NCBI GenBank assembly: GCA_023433755.1
Contig: JAEYUA010000068.1
Span: 1 to 14,793, forward strand
Direction: 5' to 3'
From: Bacteroidota bacterium
GTDB lineage: Bacteria; Bacteroidota; Bacteroidia; Chitinophagales; Chitinophagaceae
Length of the DNA stretch: 14,793 nucleotides
Of the stretch, positions 13,109 to 14,793 are shown in pieces. Under the pieces are notes generated by a model. That model was not told where the DNA came from, did no database searches, and saw nothing but the letters and a program-made list of their open reading frames with translations. Position numbers and translations under genes: made by a program. The first letter of the stretch is position 1. Each line of letters starts with the position of its first letter.

Positions 13109-14793
13109 CTATAATTTCTTCAACCCCTTCGCTCCTGCTTTATCAGTTTCAATGATACTGATGGCAAAGCCACCACCAGGAGCCGACAACTGTTTCAGTT
13201 TTGATTTATTGGTCACCAAGACCTTACGGATTGTATAAGCCTGCGGATTGGTTTTATAATGCGCATCCTTTGCATCGGCATAGATAGTGGCTATATATGT
13301 TTTGCCGGCATCCAAAAAATCAAAACTGATATTGGTGGTTCTTGGTGTTTCTCCATTCACATTTCCAACAAACCAACTGGCCTTCCCTTTTGCCTTCCTG
13401 GCAACAGTAATATATTGCCCGGGTTCGGCTTCGATATATTTACTCTCATCCCAGTCAATAGCTACATCCTTAATAAACTGGAAAGCATCCAAAAACCTGT
13501 TGTAATTCTCAGGAAGATCAGCAGCCATCTGCAGGGGAGAATACATGGTCACATACAAAGCCAACTGGTTGGCAAGCGTGCTGTTTACATGCGATTTATT
13601 ATCAGGATTGAGTTTGCTGATATCCATTTCAAATATGCCCGGTGTATAATCCATCGGTCCACCCAGCAGCCTGGTAAATGGAATCAGTGTTACGTGGTTG
13701 GGTTTTGATCCGCCGAAAGCCTGGTATTCCGTTCCGCGAGCCGATTCATTTCCAATGAGATTAGGCCAGGTACGTGCAATGCCGGTCGGCCTCACCGCTT
13801 CATGTGCATTGACCATTACCTGGTATTGGGCCGCTTTTTCCAGGGCATACTGGTAATGATTGATGATCCACTGGCTGTAATGGTTTTCTCCTCTCGGAAG
13901 AATATCACCCACATAACCACTTTTCACCGCGTCATAACCATGGGCCTTCATGAATTTATAAGCCGTATCCATGTGACGTTCATAATTGCGTACGGATGAT
14001 GAGGTTTCATGGTGCATGATCATCTTCACCCCTTTCTGTTTTGCATATTCCTGGATGCCTTTCACATCAAAATCAGGATAGGGCGTCACAAAATCAAAAA
14101 CATAATCCTTTGAATTGCCAAACCAGTCTTCCCATCCTATATTCCATCCTTCCACCAGCACCGCATCAAAACCATGCAACGCGGCAAAATCGATATACTC
14201 TTTTACATGCTCGGTATTAGCGGCGTGTTTACCATTGGGTTTGGTTTTGGTATAATCCGTTACATTGAGTTGAACCGCAGGCATGTCGGTATACGACCAT
14301 GATGATTTACCCGTGATCATTTCCCACCAAACGCCAATGTATTTTACGGGTTTGATCCAGGATACATCCTTGATCTTACTGGGTTCATTCAGGTTGTAGG
14401 TGATCTTGGAAGCCAGGATCACTCTCGCATCATCACTCACGATAACAGTACGCCAGGGTGTGTTGAAAGGAGCCTGGATGTAACCTTTATCACCTATGGC
14501 ATCGGGTGTGAGCCAGGATTCAAAAACCAGGTTCTTATCATCCAGGTTAAGGTGCATGGCCGGGTAATTGACCAGGGCCGCTTCATGCAGGTTGATGTGC
14601 AAACCATCGTTTGATTTCATCATTAAAGATGTCTGCACTCCGGTTGGTGAAAAAGAAGTTTGGGATAGATTGCCGGTAATGGAATTGGACATCAGGCCCC
14701 TGATCTCGGAAAGCTTTGATGTGGTGAAATCATATTCCTGTGTATCGTAATCACCCGGGATCCAAAAGGCGGTATGGTCACCTGCCATGGCAA
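13109..14793 (-). CDS. GH97 alpha-glucosidase (SusB-type), 5' part outside the window
   Basis: A partial gene open to the right edge; about 561 C-terminal residues are present, and by comparison with SusB (about 738) some 175 are missing. GH97 enzymes release glucose (or galactose) from alpha-glycosides in the periplasm. Counting from the Met at 14788, visible parts are AFWIPGDYDTQEYDF at the end of the N-terminal beta domain, the barrel start KYIGVWWEM (149-157), MHHETS with E261, NAHEA with E330, GNESARGTEY with E348 and E354, and a C-terminal beta domain. Spacings E261-E330-E348-E354 (69, 18, 6) equal those that I recall for SusB E439-E508-E526-E532, the inverting catalytic and calcium-binding residues. 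AVKSGYVGD has Gly where retaining members carry the nucleophile Asp, which again points to the inverting alpha-glucosidase type. No SusC/SusD genes are visible. Confidence 0.93.
   Translation of the reverse strand, partial: AMAGDHTAFWIPGDYDTQEYDFTTSKLSEIRGLMSNSITGNLSQTSFSPTGVQTSLMMKSNDGLHINLHEAALVNYPAMHLNLDDKNLVFESWLTPDAIGDKGYIQAPFNTPWRTVIVSDDARVILASKITYNLNEPSKIKDVSWIKPVKYIGVWWEMITGKSSWSYTDMPAVQLNVTDYTKTKPNGKHAANTEHVKEYIDFAALHGFDAVLVEGWNIGWEDWFGNSKDYVFDFVTPYPDFDVKGIQEYAKQKGVKMIMHHETSSSVRNYERHMDTAYKFMKAHGYDAVKSGYVGDILPRGENHYSQWIINHYQYALEKAAQYQVMVNAHEAVRPTGIARTWPNLIGNESARGTEYQAFGGSKPNHVTLIPFTRLLGGPMDYTPGIFEMDISKLNPDNKSHVNSTLANQLALYVTMYSPLQMAADLPENYNRFLDAFQFIKDVAIDWDESKYIEAEPGQYITVARKAKGKASWFVGNVNGETPRTTNISFDFLDAGKTYIATIYADAKDAHYKTNPQAYTIRKVLVTNKSKLKQLSAPGGGFAISIIETDKAGAKGLKKL

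Noticed and set aside
13259..13708. A 149-residue plus-strand open frame opposite the GH97 gene
   Set aside because: It is antisense to conserved GH97 sequence and has no independent support.

Overview
The window most likely comes from a member of the Bacteroidota, probably the family Chitinophagaceae. This is an inference. It rests on the protein families present (a DUF3667 membrane protein, a GH97 SusB-type glucosidase, a small four-helix-bundle IVP protein, and a histidine kinase with a HQLGTP H-box). It also rests on several intergenic matches to the Bacteroidota promoter core TAnnTTTG, one of them with TTTG exactly 19 nt upstream. tRNA genes lack an encoded CCA. No plasmid, phage, IS or CRISPR hallmark is visible; the content looks chromosomal.

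Layout. 188-5769 is a tight minus-strand operon in transcription order DUF3667 membrane protein, MazG, giant multi-membrane-pass histidine kinase (3 nt gap, then a 4 nt TTGA overlap). Divergent from it, 5868-6704 encodes a secreted protein with weak YD-like repeats. 6705-6941 is a repeat-rich convergent spacer with a perfect 26-bp palindrome. 6942-7141 carries tRNA-Leu(TAA) and tRNA-Gly(GCC) on the minus strand, behind a very good promoter at 7271-7301. Then come a 79-residue single-pass membrane protein and a family 2 glycosyltransferase (both minus), and divergently a small histidine kinase (plus) followed by tRNA-Leu(GAG). 10018-10386 is non-coding and holds two near-identical imperfect palindromes. 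A low-GC IVP-type four-helix-bundle gene follows, then a DEAD-box-family RNA helicase (minus), a divergent DUF72 protein (plus), a nested inverted repeat, and the C-terminal three quarters of a GH97 alpha-glucosidase that runs off the right edge.

Working together. The DUF3667/MazG/kinase trio is clearly co-transcribed and suggests an envelope-sensing kinase linked to nucleotide-pool cleaning. Neither kinase has a response regulator next to it. The two tRNA transcription units share an 11-base promoter core, TTTGCAACCCC. Both tRNA-Leu genes are followed within 9 nt by the same palindromic repeat family. A second repeat family (CTTTGCG...GCGGTT) lies directly after the stop codons of the giant kinase and the GH97 gene. 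The most unusual signal in the window is this placement of two palindromic repeat families at gene 3' ends, with one doublet beside the orphan IVP gene. No strong candidate for a wholly new enzymatic or defence system was found.
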